The position numbers were made by a program, and so were the translations under genes. From Cryptomeria japonica (Eukaryota > Streptophyta > Pinopsida > Cupressales > Cupressaceae), in the NCBI RefSeq assembly GCF_030272615.1, contig NC_081410.1:192221619-192285618 (forward strand): DNA of 64,000 bases, in the 5' to 3' direction. The notes under the pieces were generated by a model. It made no database searches. It had not been told where the DNA came from and was given only the letters and a program-made list of their open reading frames with translations. Shown here in pieces: positions 1 to 11,461 of this stretch. Each line of letters begins with the position of its first letter. The stretch's first letter is position 1.

Positions 1-1351
1 TATTGTGATGTACAAGGTATCAAGAGACTGATGTCAGCTCCAAGGACACCACAACAGAATGACATAGCAGAGAGGATGAACAGAACAATAATTGATGCTG
101 CTAGAACCATGTTATTATAGGGTGATGTATCTAAAATGTCTTGGAGGGAAGCGGGTAGTACTATTGTATATACTTTAAACTAGGTACTATTAAAAAGAGG
201 TAACAATAAGACACCCTATGGTATGGAAAAACTCCTTGTGTAAGTTATTTCAAAAAATTTGGAAGTCAATGTTTTATTAAGAAAGTCAATTACACTAAGA
301 AATTTGATGCAAAATCTGACGAGGGAATCTTTCTTGGTTACTCTTCTAAGAGTAAAGCATATAAATATTAAAATAAGAGAACTAAGAAAATTATTGAAAG
401 TGCTAATGTAAAAGTTGATGATCTTTCTAATAAGTCTAAAGGTACAAGTAGATCAGAATATGAAAAAGATGATAATGATGAAAAACTTGTGATTATTGAA
501 CTGGAGGCACAAAATAATTAAGAATTGGCTAGTGCAGAATTAGGTGCTCAAGCGGTAAGTGATGATAGTGAGGAAGAGAATGAAGAACCTGATGCAGAAG
601 ATACAGAACCGACACATGTAATACCTAGATATGTCAGGTTGAAACACTCTCAAAAGAAGATAATTGGTGATAAGAATGCAGGTGTGCAAACTAGGAGAAA
701 GATCCAAGAGAACTCTTTCTTGATATCTACAATTGAACCCAAGGTAGTAAAGGAAGCACTAAAAGATGATGATTTGGTCAATGCAATGAATGAAGAATTA
801 GATCAAATTGAGAAGAATCAGACATGGTCACTTGTTCCTAGACTGGAGAATAAGAATGTAATTGGAACAAAATGGGTCTTTAGGAATAAGTTGGATGAAG
901 AAGGAAAAATTGTAAGAAATAAGGAAAGGTTAGTTTCCAAAGGGTATGCACATGAAGAAGGCGAGGATTATGGTGAGACACTTGCACTAGTTGCTAGACT
1001 AGGTGTAAGGATGTTTCTATCATTTGCTGCATATAAAGGTTTCAAAGTCTACCAAATGGATGTCAAGTCATCCTTTTTGAATGGAATTCTAGAAGAAGAG
1101 GTATACATTGAACAACCAAATGGATTCTCATTGACAGATGATAAAGATATGGTGTGTAAATTGCATAAAGTTTTGTATGGTCTTAAGTAGGCGCCGAGAG
1201 CATGGTATGAGAGATTACATGCACATTTGATCAAGATTGGATTCCAATGTATCAGTGAGGATAACAACATTTATTTGAAAATTGATGGAGACAAGATGCT
1301 AATAGAAGAAGTGTTTTTAGATGACATGATATTTGGAGGAAATGATGATAT
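1..1351 (+). pseudogene. Element A pol, part 1: integrase C-terminus and reverse transcriptase N-terminal part
   Basis: Frame 1 opens with the integrase motif SAPRTPQQNDIAERMNRT, which includes the third catalytic residue (Glu of AERMNRT), and continues to about 225. A small deletion there shifts the frame. Downstream, DEGIFLGYSSKSKAYKY is the conserved integrase C-terminal/linker motif. The long stretch from 525 holds an acidic linker, then the RT start ([32 protein letters not shown]), YQMDVKSSFLNG with the first catalytic Asp, and LYGLK followed by TAG at 1188-1190 where family members have Gln. The active-site motif reads FLDDMIFGG at about 1315-1340, where FVDD or YVDD is usual. The frame breaks at 1351 where A1 inserted, and resumes at 10203. 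Confidence 0.9.
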
Positions 1352-2957
1352 TGTTGGACATAATGGATCACTGAGAGGAGGGTGAATCAATGATATAAAC
1401 TCTTTTTCAAATCTAAGAAATACTAGTACAATATAAAACTAACAAAAGGGAAGACTTTTTAATTAAACAATGCAAACTAAGTGTGTAGCAACAATAGCAA
1501 TTGAATCAATATGACACACACACAAAAAGCATCGCATAACACCAGATCTAAGAGGAAAACCCAATGTGGGAAAAACCTTAGTGAGAATAGCTGCTAGAGA
1601 TCTTCTGCTCCAATCCAGCCTCACAATGAAAATATCTTATTATAAATTTTAGGGCACCAACCCAAGGAGCACCAACCCCTACACAATTTATAGGCTATAA
1701 CCTAAAGGAGATACAAGCCCTGTAGTGAGCACCTACTCAGTGAAAAAACTATGAAAAGTTCAGATACACAAATGAGGTCCCTGCTGCAAATGAAGTTTTG
1801 CAACCCTTCAAATCTTAGCACTACCAGTTTCTATCTTACCGGTTTGTGTTAACTCAACACACACTACAACTTTGCCTTTTTCCTGGTTCTAACTATGCTA
1901 AATCTTCTCTCCCTCTATTCTATTGAATTTGACTCACACTTGATCACTCTCTATTAGATGTTGCATCTTCCGATTTGTCACCTTTTTCTATGCTTACTCT
2001 ACCAGTTTGTTCCTTACACCGGTTTTTCTTGCGTCTCCTTACTGGTACTATCTTTATTCACAAACACTTTAGGTGTTTTTATCTCTTTGGCTCTCAGAAA
2101 ACAATTTCACTCTATACTTCACCCTTCAACAACAACTTCTATCTGTCTTAGGTCATCATATTTAAACTGAAGCTTTCCTACCAAGAATCAATTCAAATAG
2201 AGGGTGACTACAACAAATCAATCAAGCTTTACCAATCTCGTGGCTTCCAATATATGTTTGCTAAATTTAGCAAACACGGCCCTGTCTATCGACCTACATC
2301 TATCAAAATCCATAAATGTCTCAGTTGTTTCTTTTGACAAGAGAGCACCAAGATCGGATCGTCCTTCCTTGATCAACTAACCCAACTACTCCTTCAATTT
2401 GTTTCGAGCACGAACACCTACAATCAATCTATGATTTTTCCAATCACATTAAATGTCAACCTATCACACCTACCATGCCTTATTGATGCACACACCGACC
2501 TCTGCCTATTTTCCAACTAGCATCCATCTATCAAACATGTCGACAATCGACCTACTAACATTGAGTCGGTTCATGCTCATTCATTCAACAAATTCTCATA
2601 CCGACACAAACTCTTACTGGTAAAACCCTTTCCTACTACTATTTAGCAACATATACTACACCGGTATCTCAACTTCACCTCTAGTGGTTTGTGATCTCTT
2701 TGACACTCTGCCTCTTTAGCACAAACATTATCACAAATAAACAGGCAACCTACAGACTGGTTAAAACCTTCATACCAGTTACAACTTGTTATGCCAACAC
2801 ACAACTTCATATCACCTCTTACCAGTGATGACACTGACAATCTCAATACTTTCTTATCTTCCACCATACCAGTTGGCATGCCTTCATGTTAATCTTCCTT
2901 ATGTCGGTCCAATCTTCTTCATACTGGGTTGACATCAATGACAATGCAATACCAACA
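1352..2957 (-). repeat. A1 3' LTR (left on plus strand), 1606 bp
   Basis: Starts TGTTGGACATAATGG after the TSD and ends ACCAACA directly before the PPT complement. It contains the family block GGAAAACCCAATGTGGG at about 1555 and many ACCGGT/ACCAGT/ACTGGT variants. Compared with the other LTR it lacks about 73 bp near 2205 and about 35 bp near 2935. Confidence 0.92.
1367..1394 (-). promoter_or_regulatory. U5-end stem-loop, left LTR of A1
   Basis: On the minus strand ATCATTG and CAGTGAT pair with one G-U wobble around a C-rich loop (CACCCTCCTC). The right LTR copy pairs perfectly over six bases. It belongs to the stem-loop family shared by all copia-type elements here. Function unknown. Confidence 0.5.
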
Positions 2958-3198
2958 ATCTCCCCCTTTGGCATTGATGTCAACATTTTATGTTCTGGTA
3001 TATCTCTTCCTTTAACAACAATGGGAAAGGGAACCTTAGTTTGACAACAGTCATGCTACTAGAGTCTACCATTAATCTCTCCCTTGTCTACATATGGTTA
3101 TGACACATTCTCCCCCTATGTCCATGCTTTATGATTCAAGAGTCAAAAGATAGTAACAATTGTTGACTCCCCCCTGAACCATACATCCTCCTACACTT
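2958..3198 (-). promoter_or_regulatory. A1 3' noncoding region with PPT and extra PPT-like tracts
   Basis: Directly next to the 3' LTR the minus strand reads CCAAAGGGGGAGAT, the PPT that primes plus-strand DNA synthesis. Further copies of the motif are seen as CTCCCCC on the plus strand at about 3110 and 3170, and a decayed one near 3008. The arm CTTTGGCATTG (2966-2976) pairs with CAATGGGAAAG (3019-3029) at 9 of 11 positions. Confidence 0.8.
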
Positions 3199-6100
3199 TT
3201 AAGTGTTGCCGGATGGTGGGACAACTCCCATATTGTCTCTCAAGTACTCAAATGGACCCAAAGGAAGTGGCTTGGTAAATATGTCAGCAATATCCTCACC
3301 ATTTGGAACATATTCTACTATTATCTCCTTATCTTCTACCTTCTCCCTCAAGAAGTGATACTTGATTGCAATGTGTTTTGTTCTTGAGTGCATTACTGGA
3401 TTCTTGGAGATGTTTATTGCACTTGAGTTATCACACCAGATTGGAATAGGATCTGGTATCTCCACCTGTATGTCCTTCAATGTCTACTTCATCCATAGCA
3501 CTTATGAACAACATGTAGCAGATACTATATATTCAGTCTCAGCAATGGATAATGACTCTGAGTCTTGCTTCTTGATGTGCCATGATACTAACTTGTCTCC
3601 TAAGTAGAAAGCACCACCACTTGTGCTCTTCCGGTCATCAATACATCCTGCAAAGAAAAGTATCCTTTCTTTGGATACCATAGGCCATAACTGATAGTTC
3701 CTTGCAGATACCTAAAAAATTCTCTTGATTGCATTTAAGTGAGACTATTTAGGAGCAGCTTGGAATCTTGCAACCATGCAAATGACTTGTACAATATTTA
3801 GTCTAGATGCTATTAGATATAATAGACTACCAATCATAGACCTATACAGTTTTTGCTCAACTTCTAGTGGCTCATCTAGTTTGCTCAACTTACAATCGAT
3901 AACCATGGGAGTACTTACCAGTTTGTTGTCCTCCATTTGTAGTTTCTTCAACATGTCTTTAACATACATGGTTTGTGAGATAAAAATTCCTTTCTCCTAC
4001 TATGAGATCTGCAAACCAATAAAATAGGACAACTCACCCAGCATGGACATCTCAAATTTTGTCTTCATCTGATTTGCAAATTCTTTGCACATGATGTCCT
4101 TGTCTACACCAAAAATAATATCATCCACATATACAAAAACTATAATCATTTGATCTCCATTTACCTTGACATACAAGTCACTATCTACATTCCCTTTCTA
4201 GAATCCTTGCTCCTACAAGTATTTATCCAACTGGGAATACCATGCTCTGGAAGTCTACTTCAATCCATACAAGGCTTTCTTTAAATGGCATACAAAAATC
4301 TCATCATCATGTAAAAGATAACCCTCTGGGTTTTCCATATACACCTCTTCTTCAAGGTTACCATTCAAAAATGCATATTTGACATCCATTTGGTAGACCT
4401 TGTAACCTTTATAGGTAGAGAAAGCTAAAAACATTCTTATTGCCTCTAACCTAGAAACTGGTGCAAAGGTTTCTTTGAAGTCAATACCTTCCACTTGAGC
4501 ATACCATTTGCAAACTAACCTTGTTTTATGTCAAATTATTTTTCCTTCTTCATTCATCTTGTTCCGGTAAACCCACAAGGTACCTATGACATTCTTGTCT
4601 GTCATTCTAGGAACAGGTTCCCAAGTTTGGTTTTTCTCAATTTTTTTCAGCTCTTCATCCATGGCATCTATCCGCTTTTCAATTTTTCTAGCTTCATCAA
4701 AAGTTTTGGGCTCAAGTTCTATCATGAGGCAAAAATTTACCTGCTCATCATTCTGGGCTAGTCTCCTTCTGGTCTACACACCTTTATTTTTATCTCCTAT
4801 GATTTGTTCTTCAGGATGATTCTTTTGCACATATCGGTTGGAGTTCTTGCTTGGTGCTTCTTCTACTAGTCCATTATCAGATTGATATTCATGCTCATCA
4901 TTTGAAACATCAATATAGGGTGTCGGTGAGGATCCTTTCTTATGTAGGTCTTCATATATTCTCACATTTATACTATCAACCATTTTTCTCAATTTCTTGT
5001 TGTAGCATTTGTAGGCTTTGCTATTGGTTGAGAAACCCAAGAAAATTCCTCCATCACTCCTAGAATCAAAACTTCCTAATCCATCAACATCTCTCTTTAT
5101 GAAACACTTACTTCCAAACAGTCTAAAATGCTTGAGTGATGGTTTCCGATCGTAACATAACTCATAAGGAGTCATTCTATTATCCACTCATAGATGTACC
5201 CGGTCTAATGTGTAGACTGCAGTATGAACTTCTTCCTTCTAGTATGTATCCTGTATGTTGGCCTCATCAAACATTGTTCTAGCCATTTCCTTTATTGTCC
5301 TATTCTTCCTTTCTGCCACACCATTTTGTTTGGGTGTTCTTGCTACTTAATACTGTCTCTATATTCCATGTTTCTCATAGTAGTCAATAAACTCATTTGA
5401 AGAATATTCTCCACCCCGGTTTGATCTTAAACACTTTTACCAATGTCCACTGTCATTTTCAACCATCCTTCTAAAAATCTTGAATCTTTCAAATGCCTAT
5501 GATTTTTCATGCAAAAATGTCACCCAAGTCATCCTTGAGTAGTCATCAATGAATAGCATGAAGTATCTCTCACCGGTCAGAGCCCTAGTCCTTTTTGGTC
5601 CACACAAATATGTATGTACTAATTCCAGAGGTCTTGAGGTATTATACTCTTTTGTTTTGCAACTCACTTTTATTTGCTTGCCTCTGATGCATTCATCACA
5701 AAAGGTACTTGCTGGTTTAGTTATTTGTGGAATATTTCTCACATTACCGGTTTTTACTTATCTTCACCAGATTATCAAAATTCAAATGACCTAATCTTTG
5801 ATGCCACAACTAGCTTTCATCAACCTATACCATCATGCATTAGGACTCATATCATTCCTTTAGATTGTAGACATTACCATCTGTTCTCTTTCCCTCTGCT
5901 ACAATATGACCAGTTCTCTGCTTGCTTATCTGACAACCGATAGAGTCAAATATGAACTTGTATCCTTTGTCACACATATACCTTACACTTAGTAGATTAT
6001 GCTTTAGTCCTTCCATATAATACACATCATGAGCCTTGATCTTTCCATCAATGTTCAATGTACCTTGACCCTTAATCTTGATAGAGGAGTTGTCACCAAA

Positions 6101-6226
6101 CCGGATAGAACCACCATTCCAATCATCAAGCTTGATAAACTTTTTCTTGTCTCTAGTCATATGATTTGAGAAGCCACTATCTACTACCCATAGATTCCTC
6201 TTTTCAGAATGTAGAGCAGTCTGCAC
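3199..6226 (-). pseudogene. A1 pol: protease, integrase, reverse transcriptase, RNase H (degenerate)
   Basis: Minus-strand order: protease (WVVDSGFSNHMTRD, about 6190-6140; the DSG triad is present with F in the next position), GAG-pre-integrase and integrase start (5742-5497), integrase C-terminus (DGGIFLGFSTNSKAYKC, 5187-4774), RT start (4725-4531), RT core (YQMDVKYAFLNG, 4494-4255; then TAG in place of Gln of LYGLKQ), YVDDIIFG at about 4125, and RNase H (3969-3199) ending in DIFTKPLPLGPFEYLRD. The first integrase catalytic Asp is Tyr (VHTYLCGP). The protease is in a different frame from gag and from integrase/RT. Many stops are TAG at Gln sites. Inactive. Confidence 0.9.
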
Positions 6227-6261
6227 AATTAAGCTTGACTCTATCTTGTTCTTCTCCTTCT

Positions 6262-8412
6262 CTATCCCTTTTTCTCTTCTTTCTTCTTCTCTTTTTTCAC
6301 CTTATGTTCTAGTTTTGTCTCTATCATCTTATCCGGTACTATTTCCTTTTGCTTGTCAGTTCTCAACTTACAATACCTTTCTATATGACCAAAATTTTGA
6401 CACTTATAGCATTTCACATTAACATTGAAAGATGTATCCAAAGCATTCTTGTAGGACATTTGCACACTTCTCCTACACTCATAACTCTTATGACCAAACT
6501 TATTGCAATTATAACATGTGACATTTGTACTTTGTAATGCAGCAATTGAGTTTCTACTTTCAAAACTAGGGTTTACATTCATTTTCCTACAATCTTCCAT
6601 TCTATGACTAAACTTATTACATCGGTGACAATAACCATGAAAATTTGGAACATACTGGTTAGATTGTCTTGGTCCACCAAATGACTGCCTCACCAGGGGT
6701 CTTCCTTTCATGTTGCTAACTCTGGTGAATCCCTCATGATCAAATCTTACATTTCTCCTTGAATCCACATGTCGGTGCATTGAGTATGGCCTCTGGTTCA
6801 TTGATTGTGTATACCAGTTTGTGTGGCAGTTTCTAATAGCATCTGCATAAGTCTTCTTACCGATATCCTTGCTTACAGTGAAAGTCTTCTTCTCTTCACT
6901 TTCATTTGAAGAAGTAAATTGTGTCTCCTTACTAGATGTATCTTTGTTCTTTTAACTTTGAACCTCTTCAAATCCTAAGCCACTGGTATCTTTATATTGC
7001 TTCTGTTTTCTTAACATCTTGTCTAAAGTTTTGGTGCTTCCTTCATATTTTCTTCTCATTTTTATTTCTTCCTTACTTCTCTCTAATTTCTTTTGGAGCT
7101 TGACAATTTCTTCTTCCAGGTTCTAATGCTCCTTCTCCTTTTTACTCAAACTGGTATTAGTAGCTTCACATATCCTCTTGGCCTCTTCCAATTGAAATTT
7201 TAGATCTACAATTATTTTCTTGGATTCTTCAAGAGATTCTTCCAACATCTCTTGTTCTTCAACTGCAGCCTTTTTCACCTTCTTCAGGTCTCTTCTTGTT
7301 TTCTTCATCTCTTCCAAGGCGATGATGAGCTCTGCTTCAAGAGCTAGTTTTGCTTCTTTCTCTTCCTCTTCTCCTTCTTCAGGTAGAAGAACCTCTTGGG
7401 CCATGAAAAGGTTTTCTTTGACTTCATCTTCACTATAACAGTCATCTGAGGCACTTTCCTCATTTGTGGTATCATTTTGATGTGTGTAAATACTTCTCTA
7501 CTTCTGGTAGCCTCTTCTACCATGCTGGTAGACATTCTTCTTCCTATCCTTACCATATGATTTGCTACCACTTGATTGATCATCTTCATTCTTATCACCA
7601 TAGGGACATTTGGCAACAAAATGTCCAATCTTTCCACAATTGAAACATTTTATGGGAAACTTGCCTTTGTATTTTCCTGAACCCGTCTTGAGTCTTCTAA
7701 CAAAGTTTGTCATGATATCATTAGAATCTTCATTGGTTCCATCTTGAGCAGACTCTTCTTTTCCTTTACTTGATGTTTTGAATGCAACTTCTTTCTTCAC
7801 AACCTCAGTACTGTCAGTCCTCATCTCATAAGCAGTTAGGGAACCATACAACTCATCCATTGTAAAGAATTTCAGATCTTTTTCTTCTTCTATTTCTGAA
7901 ACCTTTGTATCATACTTAGATGTGAGAGATCTAAGTACTTTCTTTACTACCACCTCATCTTTTATTTCTTCTCCAAGCCCTCTAATGGTGTTTGTTGTTT
8001 CATCAATCCTTTGGAGATAGTCAACAATCTTCTCTTCATCTATCATCTTCAAACCCTCAAGTTGTGCTCTTAATGCTTGTAACTTGGCTTCCTTGACTCT
8101 AACATCACCTTCAAATATCTTCTGCAACTCATCCCAAGTTTCTTTAGCAGATGAGTAGTGCATGACCTTAACAAACTCATTATACAATAACCCACTAAGA
8201 ATGGTTTTTTTAGCTTTAGAATCATTCTCATATTCCTTCTTAGCATCTGGATTAGTAGGGGGATTATTAGGGACTATATACCCATTCACAACCGGCATCC
8301 ATACATCACAACCTAAAGAGGACAAATAGGTTTCCATTCTTCTACTCCAAAAGACATAGTTGACACCATCAAACATAGGAGCTTTTGAGGAGGTGGATTC
8401 ATTTCTTAACAT
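6262..8412 (-). pseudogene. A1 gag: UBN2-type capsid region, coiled coil and four CCHC zinc knuckles
   Basis: A single frame runs from the ATG at 8412 (MLRNESTSS) to the TAG at 6262, about 717 codons with in-frame stops near 7498 and 7123 (TAG) and near 6955 (TAA). The N-terminal 220 residues match the copia UBN2/DUF4219 Gag pattern (FDGVNYVFWSRRMETYL; ETWDELQKIFEGD). The first knuckle is CFNCGKIGHFVAKC at about 7640. A Glu/Lys-rich coiled coil follows (7404-7123), then three more knuckles, CHRCNKFSHRMEDC, CYNCNKFGHKSYEC and CYKCQNFGHIERYC (about 6635-6370). This is longer than usual copia Gag, which has one or two knuckles. Protease opens in the -1 frame just before the gag stop. Confidence 0.88.
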
Positions 8413-8475
8413 TGTGAACACTTCACAGGATCTACCCAAGCTAGAGAACACTTTGACAAAATAGGGTATCTACAT

Positions 8476-8485
8476 TCTGATACCA
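8476..8485 (-). promoter_or_regulatory. A1 primer binding site (initiator Met tRNA)
   Basis: The minus strand reads TGGTATCAGA two bases inside the LTR end, matching the 3' end complement of plant initiator Met tRNA (TGGTATCAGAGC) over its first ten bases. Confidence 0.88.
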
Positions 8486-8487
8486 AT

Positions 8488-10197
8488 TGTTCGACACAAT
8501 GGATCACTGAGAAGGGGCGAATTAGTGATATGAACTCTTTTTCAAATTTGAGAAATACCGGTACAATATAAAATTAATAAAAGGGCAGGCCGATTAATTA
8601 AACAAAGAAAACTAAGTGTGTAGTAACAATAGCAATTGAATCAATATGACACACACACACACACAAAAAGCATCACATAACACCAAATGTATGAGGAAAA
8701 CCCAATGTGGGAAAAACCTCAGTGAGAATAGCTATTGGATATCTTTTGCTCTAATCCAGCCTCACAATGAAAATATTTGATTACAAATTTTAGGGCACCA
8801 ACCCAAGGAGCACCAACCCCTACACAATTTAAAGGCTACAACCTAAAGGAGCTACAATCTCTGCATTGAGCACCTACTTACTGAAAACACTATGAAAAAT
8901 TTAGATACATAAATGAGGTCCCTGCTGTAAATGAAGTTTTGCAACCCTTCAAAGCTTAGCACTACCGGTTTCTATCTTATCGGTTTGTGTTAACTCAAGA
9001 CACACTGCAACTTCACCTTTTTGCTAGTTCTAACTTTGCTAAATCACTCCCTCTATTCTATTGAATATGACTCACACTTGATCGCTCTCTATTAGATGTT
9101 GCATCTTCTGGTTTGCCACCTTGTTCTATGCTTACTCTACTGGTTTATTCCTTACACCAGTTTTTGTTGCTTCTCCTTACCGGTACTATCTTCACTCACA
9201 AAAAATTTAGGTGTTTTTATCTCTTTGGCTCTTAAACAACAATTTCACTCTATACTTCACCCTTCAGCAATGGCTTCTATCTATCTTAGGTCATCATATT
9301 TAAACTAAAGCCTTCCCACCAAGAATCAATTCAAATAGAGGGTGACTAGGGTTCCTTCCACTGATCACAAGGCACAATTAATTGAATCAAATCTCCTTCC
9401 AGAGATTTATCACCTGCAAAAAATCAATCAAGCTCCACCAATCTCGTGACTTCCAATATACATTTGTTAAATTTAGAAAACACGGCCCTGTCTATCAACC
9501 TGCATCTATCAAATACCATAAATATATCAGTTGTTTCCTTTGACAAGCAAGCACAAAGATCAGATCATCCTTCCTTGATCAACTCACCCAACTACTCCTT
9601 CAATCTATTTCAAGCTGCAAACACCTACAATCAATTCATGATTTTTCTAATCACATTAAATGTTGACCTATCACACCTACCATCCCTTATCAATACACAC
9701 ACCAACCTCTACATTTTAGCCAACTAGCATCCATCTGTCAAACACATCGACAATCGACCTACCGACATTGAGTTGGTTCGTGCTCATTCATTCAACAAAT
9801 TCTCATACTAGCACAAACTCTTATCGGTAAAACCTTTTCCTGCTGCTATCCGATAGCATATACTACACTGGTAGCTCAACTTTACCTTTGGTGGTTTGTG
9901 ATCTCTTTGACACTCTGCCTCTTCAATATAAACATTATCACAAACAAACAACCAACCTACATACCGGCTACATCCTTCATACCGGTTATAACTTTTTATG
10001 CTAGGACACAACTTCATATCACCTCTTACCGATGATGTCACTAACAATCTCAATACCTTCTTGTCTTCCACCATACCAGTTGACATGCCTTCATGTTAAT
10101 CTTCCTTATGTTGGTTCAATCTTCTTCATATTGGGTTGACATAGCCTACCGATAGCCTACAATACCAATTGACATCAATGACAACTCAATGCCAACA
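8488..10197 (-). repeat. A1 5' LTR (right on plus strand), 1710 bp
   Basis: Starts TGTTCGACACAATGG next to the PBS and ends ATGCCAACA before the TSD. It matches 1352-2957 throughout but carries about 73 extra bases at 9348-9420 and about 35 at 10140-10175, the latter bordered by GACAT repeats. A TG dinucleotide run (plus strand ACACACAC) occurs near 8650. Confidence 0.92.
8503..8529 (-). promoter_or_regulatory. U5-end stem-loop, right LTR of A1
   Basis: ATCACT (8503-8508) pairs perfectly with AGTGAT (8524-8529) around GAGAAGGGGCGAATT, which is the C-rich loop on the transcribed minus strand. It lies about 20 bases from the PBS. Confidence 0.55.
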
Positions 10198-10202
10198 GAT
10201 AT

Positions 10203-11176
10203 GAGTATGGATTTTGCTGATGAAATAGAAAATGAATTTTAAATGTCTCTAATTGGTGAAATAAAGTTCTTTATTGTCTTATAGGTCCAACAACTGGATG
10301 GTGGTATTTTTATTTGTCAAATCAAGTATATCAAAGAAGTGTTGAAGAATTTTGGTATGGAAGACTGCAAATTGGTAGGAACATCGATGGTAACAAGGTG
10401 CAAGTTGACAAAGAAATATGATTCCCTTGCTATTAGTGAAAGAGAGTACAGGTCTATGATTGGAAAGCTACACTATGTTGTGCATAAAAGACCAAACATT
10501 GCTCATGTTGCTAGATTAGTGGATGGATTTCAAAAAGAGCCTAAGGAAAGTTACATGGTGGCTGTGAAGAGAATTTTTTTGTATCTTAAAGGTACAATAA
10601 ACTATGGTTTATGGTATCCCTATAAAGGAGAATTTACTTTGGATTTCTTTATAGATGTTGATTGGGAAGGTCATGTGGATGAGTGGAAAAACACAATCGA
10701 TGGAGCCTTTCTACTTGGAGGAATATTAGTAGCATGGACAAGAAACAAACAAACATGTGTTTCTCAATCTAAAGTTGAAGCAGAATATGTAGTTGCATCC
10801 ATGAATTGTACGCATGTCATATGGATGAGACATGTACTATAAGGATTAAAGATAGATATGTCTGAACCAATGACTATCTATTTTGATAATACAAGTGAAA
10901 TAAATATTTCTAAGAATCTTGTACTTCATGCTAGAACCAAGCACGTTGAGTTGAAATATCATTTCCTAAGAGAAAGAGTTCAAGATAAATAGGTCAAGAT
11001 GGAATATGTGAAGAGTAAAGATCAGTTGGCTGACATCTTTACTAAACCCTTATTGAAGGCTACCTTTGAGTATCTTAGAGGTAGATTAGGGGTTAGATCC
11101 CTACACCAGAAGAACAAGAATGATGGAGATGCATCAATCCTATGGGTTTCATGTTTATATTTCACTAAGGATTGAT
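10203..11176 (+). pseudogene. Element A pol, part 2: RT C-terminus and RNase H
   Basis: The RT frame of part 1 continues directly after the right TSD: MSLIGEIKFF, then VQQLDGGIFICQIKYIKEVLKNFGMEDCK, the copia RT/connection region. RNase H follows: FIDVDWEGH (family FTDADWAGN, first Asp kept), KVEAEYVA, YFDNTSEINISKN, then ADIFTKPLLKATFEYLRGRLG. In-frame stops interrupt it at about 10241 (TAA for Glu), 10288 (TAG where Gln is usual), 10840 and 10990. The frame is otherwise continuous, so decay is by point mutation. Confidence 0.9.
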
Positions 11177-11461
11177 GAAGGTGCAAGCTACTCCTTTGGG
11201 GGATCAAGTTTGATGTGAAGCTCTGATTTAGTGTTCTGATATAAGTTTATGATTTGGTTAGTAGAAATGATAGAAGAGGAAGCAACAGTAGAATAGAAGA
11301 CAAGTGATGTATTTATACCTTTGGCATTGTTGTTAAAGGGGGAGAAGAAAAAAAAATCAGATTGAAAGTTGCATTGGTTAAGGGGGAGAAGACAAAAGGA
11401 GGAGAACCGTACTCTGATTGCATATCTGATTAGTGTTTCCATCAATGCCAAAGGGGGAGAA
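11177..11461 (+). promoter_or_regulatory. Element A 3' noncoding region with four purine tracts and PPT
   Basis: Tracts: TTTGGGGGATC (about 11195), AAAGGGGGAGAAG (about 11335), TAAGGGGGAGAAG (about 11377) and the true PPT AAAGGGGGAGA (11450-11460) next to the LTR. CTTTGGCATTG (11319-11329) and CAATGCCAAAG (11443-11453) are a perfect 11-bp inverted repeat enclosing two of the tracts, its 3' arm merging into the PPT. Confidence 0.85.

Larger units (their letters stand above)
1352..10197 (-). mobile_element. Element A1: full-length Ty1/copia retrotransposon inserted in element A
   Basis: 8846 bp, flanked by a perfect 5-bp TSD GATAT (1347-1351, 10198-10202). Both LTRs run TGTT...AACA on the plus strand. 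Read on the minus strand the order is LTR (8488-10197), PBS, gag with four zinc knuckles, protease, integrase, RT, RNase H, PPT, LTR (1352-2957). All coding parts carry stops and frameshifts, so the copy is dead. The LTRs differ by two sizeable indels and many C/T and G/A changes, so the insertion is not recent. Confidence 0.95.

Noticed and set aside
525-1190. Treating the open RT segments of A, F and G as functional genes
   Set aside because: Each is bounded by in-frame stops or frameshifts inside larger retrotransposon frames, so they are annotated as pseudogene parts.
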